From: Tubulinosema ratisbonensis
Taxonomy: Eukaryota > Microsporidia > Tubulinosematidae
NCBI GenBank assembly: GCA_004000155.1
Contig: RCSS01000382.1
Coordinates: 1-10,106, forward strand
Reading direction: 5' to 3'
DNA length: 10,106 nucleotides
Below, one piece after another: positions 6,509 through 10,106 of the stretch. The translations under genes and the position numbers were made by a program. The notes beneath the pieces are model-generated. The model had not been told where the DNA came from. It ran no database searches and saw nothing but the letters and a program-made list of their open reading frames with translations. Each line of letters opens with the position of its first letter. The first letter of the stretch is position 1.

Positions 6509-7297
6509 ATGATTATACAAGAATTATACAAAATTATAGGATTAGAAAAAGATACGATAACTTATCTTGTGAGAATAATTGTCTTAAGTTTGTATAGAAA
6601 ATGTTACATATGTAAAGCACCCATGAAATTCGATTACAACACTTGCTTGTTTTTTTAACAGAAAAAGAAGCATAGAGCTAAAGGTTTTTTTTAAGAATAC
6701 CTTTTTATGAACGAGATCAGTGTCAACAATGTCTTGTTAATAGTTTACTTATACCTTTACAAAGTAAATGCAACTGAAATTTGTAGAATGACAGGATTTT
6801 TTATAGAATCTGTCACTGCTTGGTGTCAGTATTTCTGTGAACTTATAACAAATAGTCTCGGTTTTAATGATATACAATTTGGTAGAGAAGGGGTGATTAT
6901 GGAAATCGATGAGACCAAACTTGGTAAAAGGAAATATCACAGAGCCATTTTGTAGATGGCGTTTGGCTTTTGAGGTATTTAAAGAACAGATGAAGAAAGT
7001 GTTTTTATGTCGAAATACCGAATAGAAGTACTGATTCTTTATATCTTGTTATTTCCAGTTTTTTTACCCGGTTCAATTATTTATACAGATAAATTTAAAT
7101 CTTATATTAAACTGTGCGAACTATTGAATCGTGATAATTTTACAGTAAATCATAGTAAAAACTTTGTTGATCCTATAACTGGCACCTATACTAACACTAT
7201 TAAAGGATTAAATAATGGGATCAAACACGTAATAAAACCACGTAACAGAACAGTAAAAAATATAAATTGGAGCCTTTTTTTATTTTATATTCTGTAG
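6509..7297 (+). pseudogene. ISXO2/IS1595 (Merlin-type) transposase, dead by nonsense mutations, copy B
   Basis: A near full-length DDE transposase lies in one continuous frame of 263 codons, broken by five in-frame stops: 6656 (TAA), 6692 (TAA), 6953 (TAG), 6971 (TGA) and 6980 (TAA). Order of parts: N-terminal zinc ribbon with CYIC (6602-6613) and a further Cys; helical region VYLYLYKVNATEICRMTG; first catalytic Asp in VIMEIDETKLGKRKYHR (codon 6908); a damaged FGG-x-ER block where three of the stops fall; second Asp in PGSIIYTDKFKSY (codon 7088); then VNHSKNFVDPITGTYTNTI. After TNTI the usual E-G-x-W is K-G-L-N (K codon 7202), so an important acidic position and the Trp are also changed. KPRNRTV follows, and the frame ends at 7297. 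Only the pieces 6707-6955 and 7007-7297 remain open at any length. Family assignment is firm; activity is not possible as read. Confidence 0.88.
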
Positions 7298-8320
7298 ACA
7301 AAACAATGATAATATGGTTATGGTTTTCCAACGCTTTGAAAAGTGTAAAATATATTAATTAATAATATATTTTTTTATTATAATAAATCTTAAGAAAAAA
7401 CCAAAAGGAACTTTAACCTTGTAATGTATAAAAATTCCAACATTTCCTATAATTATTTATAATTTACGTATTAATATGTAAGTTTGGGCTTTAAATTTTG
7501 TTTCTAATCCTATAAAATACGATTATAGCTATAATTTTTGTCAATTTTGTACAATTAAGAATACTTAAAATATTTGATATTAAAAAATTAATAAATAATT
7601 AATAAATGTTCATAAATGATTGACTGCTTTGTTTTTAGTTTATAAATTATAACCATTTATTTATGAAAATTTATTATTAAGAAAGAGCATGTAACGAAAA
7701 TTTTTCAAGCGAAAAAAGATCGTTATTTTTTGTATTGTTAGTAGTTGATCAACCGTTTAATAGATTAAAATTATAGATTATTTTGGAATAATATAATAAA
7801 TGAACATTAAAGGAAACATGAATTAATTTTTGAACAATCATCATAAAACACATATTTTTTATATTACGAGTGATCAAGATATTTAATCCCTTTAATAATT
7901 AAATTACTTGCTGCTTTTATTTCTTTATAATGTTTAAAATTTCTTTTTTCATGTTATTAAATAATTGAAGGATAAATTATTTTTAGCTTTTAAAACATTT
8001 GTTTATGTTAATTTTAAAAAATTTAGTTGTTCATAAACATTTTTAAGGATACAATTTTTATAATAAATCTTTTGTTTTTTAATTGTATATTAAAAATAAT
8101 TTTTAAGTTAATTTACCATTGTAATATTCACAAAATACAACTTAAGAAATAATAAATTTTTAAAATATTACCCCAAAACATGTTCTTAATTAAATTACAA
8201 TTTTTTGAGGTATTTTCTATAATTCCTTTTTTCTGAATANTAGCTATAATAAAAATATTCAAACAAACTTCATTTTTAAAAAACTTTTCAAAATTTGAAA
8301 AATAAAAATATAATTAAAAT
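7298..8320. other. Gene-free AT-rich spacer
   Basis: No gene is supportable on either strand; frames are short and lack coding character. It should contain the right end of transposon copy B, but I could not pair a terminal inverted repeat with the left side. A 10-nt direct match (AAAATACGAT, near 6259 and 7516) flanks the remnant but is too short to call. Confidence 0.6.
7347..7373. repeat. 11-bp AT hairpin downstream of transposase copy B
   Basis: AAAATATATTA at 7347-7357 and its exact reverse complement at 7363-7373 flank a 5-nt loop, followed by more T. It could be a chance AT palindrome or part of the transposon's 3' end. Confidence 0.45.
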
Positions 8321-8326
8321 TTTATT
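8321..8326 (-). promoter_or_regulatory. AATAAA signal overlapping the stop of the membrane protein gene
   Basis: On the minus strand the hexamer shares its first two bases with the TAA stop. This is the same stop-overlapping arrangement as at 2112, a hallmark of very short 3' untranslated regions. Confidence 0.45.
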
Positions 8327-9233
8327 AGAAAGCATTATAGTTGTAATCTAGCCTTTTTGTTATTATTTGAAATAAAATATGTAAAGAAAACAAAATGGAA
8401 AAACAAACATTGTCAGACCAATATCTACCTTCATAAAGTGTTAAAAAACTAATAAAATTGATCAACAAAACCAGAAATTCTGCAAAAATGTAGAATATGA
8501 ATATAGCATCTGTTGAAATTACTATTGCGAATAATAACAAGCATATTGAGTACATAACTAGAAGAAATAATTTAAAAAGTAAAACATATTTTAGATCGTT
8601 AACTGGCAAATAAGAAATTGTTAAGAAAAGATTTTTGCAAAATATTATTAATTGTGTCCAAATACTTATAAAACAGTTTGTAAACTCGTTGTTTAACATA
8701 ATTACGCAATTTATCAGAAAAGCAAAATTAAAGAAGACAATAAAAATGTTTGATTTGTCGATCCAATAAATTCTATCTTTAGCAATAAACTCAGGTAAAA
8801 TCGAAGAAAATTGCAATAAAGTTCTAAATAAAACAACACTCAGGTTTATATAACAGGGAAATCTTAAATAAGGATGATGCTCCTCTAAAGTAATCATACA
8901 AATCAATTGATATAAATACAAATACATGAATATTATTAAAACTGGACATATAACATCGGAAATATATCTATTTCTTCTTAAAAATCTTCTACAAGGTATT
9001 AAAAAAGGAAAAATTAACTGCCCTAATTCTCTTTCATAATTATTCCGCTTAAAGGTTTCATTTTCTTCAGCCAAATTTTTTCTTAGAATGATAATAATCT
9101 CTTGTAAATCTAAACTGCTTTTTATATATTTGATTCCTAGGTCATTTTGGTTGTTTTCTTCAATTAGTAATTTATGATTATCCTCATTAACATCTTCCTT
9201 TTCGTCATTAAACTTTTTTAAATTATTGTCCAT
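8325..9233 (-). CDS. Polytopic membrane protein of unknown function
   Basis: This is a 302-residue protein I do not recognise. Residues 1-70 are hydrophilic, acidic and Asn-rich (probably cytosolic and flexible). A basic patch, PCRRFLRRNRY at 80-90, directly precedes the first membrane segment and, by the positive-inside rule, suggests a cytosolic N-terminus. Hydrophobic segments, by eye: about 91-115, 123-145, 161-181, 187-208, 213-240, 242-265 and 275-292, so six or seven spans, ending in a short polar tail. There is no signal peptide and no transporter or channel motif that I can name. The start is the first ATG, and the preceding minus-strand sequence is AT-rich spacer. An AATAAA overlaps the stop. 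The ORF is intact, uses the same A/T-biased codons as the window, and stands alone. It is probably a real gene, possibly lineage-specific. Confidence 0.75.
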   Translation of the reverse strand: MDNNLKKFNDEKEDVNEDNHKLLIEENNQNDLGIKYIKSSLDLQEIIIILRKNLAEENETFKRNNYERELGQLIFPFLIPCRRFLRRNRYISDVICPVLIIFMYLYLYQLICMITLEEHHPYLRFPCYINLSVVLFRTLLQFSSILPEFIAKDRIYWIDKSNIFIVFFNFAFLINCVIMLNNEFTNCFISIWTQLIIFCKNLFLTISYLPVNDLKYVLLFKLFLLVMYSICLLLFAIVISTDAIFIFYIFAEFLVLLINFISFLTLYEGRYWSDNVCFSILFSLHILFQIITKRLDYNYNAF

Positions 9234-10106
9234 GAGGTTACAATCTTATTACTTTTATATTTAAATTTTTATAAGAATACATTCTGAGACTATTCGAAAA
9301 AAANCAACTAATAAAATTAAATTTTCTTCTACTAGTTTAGAATTTGTTTTACACTATAATATTTTTACATATAAAAAAATCACATAAATCTATTAGCTCA
9401 ACACTTTTTTTATTTCACGAAGATTTTTAGAAAACCCATCTTTCGCTAGTTTGATTTTTAAATTTTATCAATTTTTAATATAAATATAAAATTTTTAGAA
9501 ATTTCTCATTTGACAATGAAGACAAAAAGACATGTATAAAGTTAAATTATTTGGTTAAGAATCTTTAAACTTTTAGAAAGAAGATATGTGCTTTGACGAT
9601 AATAAACATTTGGTCTTGACAGACTATTTGACTTACCTAATTTTAAAAATATTAGATTTGTGTCAAACCAGCCAATTAAATCATTAAAATATTCCAATAA
9701 TTTACTTTCTCTAATTTATTAGATGATTCAGAAAAGTGTTTGCTCTAAAAAAGAAAATAGTAATGAAATTTCCAGAATTTTACCGAATTTTAATACATTC
9801 AGGTAGAATTTACACTTAAGAAAAACATTATAGTGTTAAAAATATCTTTTTAAACACAGAACAATTCTTTTCTAAAAAACTTTAAATTCTATTCCAGAAA
9901 TAATGTCAATTTCTAAGGGAAACAAGAATTACCTGAAAAAAAATATATATTTTAGAGGTAAAAGAATTTTTTTAAAGAAATCACTCACGTTATAAAAGAC
10001 AATAATTTATTTTACAAAATGAAGAGAAAAATATTTAATTTAGTAAAGAAAATCAAATTATTAAAAGAAAATTAATTATTAATTGTTACACAAAAGAATA
10101 AGAAAC
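9234..10106. other. Gene-free AT-rich flank
   Basis: I see nothing supportable here. Short frames on both strands lack motifs and are interrupted. The promoter of the minus-strand membrane protein should lie just right of 9233, but I recognise no signal. One ambiguous base (9304) is present. Confidence 0.55.

Noticed and set aside
6749..6940. Minus-strand ORF of 63 residues
   Set aside because: It is fully antisense to transposase copy B, whose family motifs are clear on the plus strand.
6220..7560. Terminal inverted repeats for transposon copy B
   Set aside because: I compared the flanks by eye for complementary ends and found none beyond short AT matches; decay or a different boundary is likely.

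Overview
The window looks like a piece of a very AT-rich, repeat-littered eukaryotic genome. I infer a microsporidian (obligate intracellular fungal relative). The reasons are long gene-poor AT-rich spacers, intronless compact genes rich in Lys, Asn and Ile, AATAAA signals overlapping stop codons, and ISXO2/Merlin-type transposase remnants, which are common in microsporidia. An expanded, gene-poor species such as Edhazardia, Hamiltosporidium or Anncaliia would fit. The species is a guess and nothing here proves it. Scattered ambiguous bases show a draft assembly, so single-base frameshifts may be sequencing errors.

Layout. Positions 1-1162 hold no gene I can support, but end in a perfect 57-nt palindrome just upstream of the first gene. 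Positions 1163-2112 hold a Lys/Glu/Asn-rich unknown protein whose last ~70 codons have slipped out of frame. Positions 2553-3455 encode a uridine kinase-like P-loop kinase, the only gene with a clear biochemical role; it would turn uridine into UMP for pyrimidine salvage. Positions 3735-4777 contain broken plus-strand reading frames of unknown origin, interrupted by an LTR-like 24-nt palindrome. Positions 4778-5554 are AT-rich and include a perfect 31-bp inverted repeat. Positions 5555-5824 and 6509-7297 are two dead ISXO2/IS1595 (Merlin) transposases in the same orientation. Positions 7298-8320 are empty apart from a hairpin. On the minus strand, 9233-8325 encodes a polytopic membrane protein of unknown function. 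Positions 9234-10106 hold nothing I can support.

The three gene-sized ORFs do not form an operon or pathway. They are single genes separated by decayed mobile DNA and spacer. I found no CRISPR array, no convincing tRNA or rRNA, and no evidence of a new multi-gene system.
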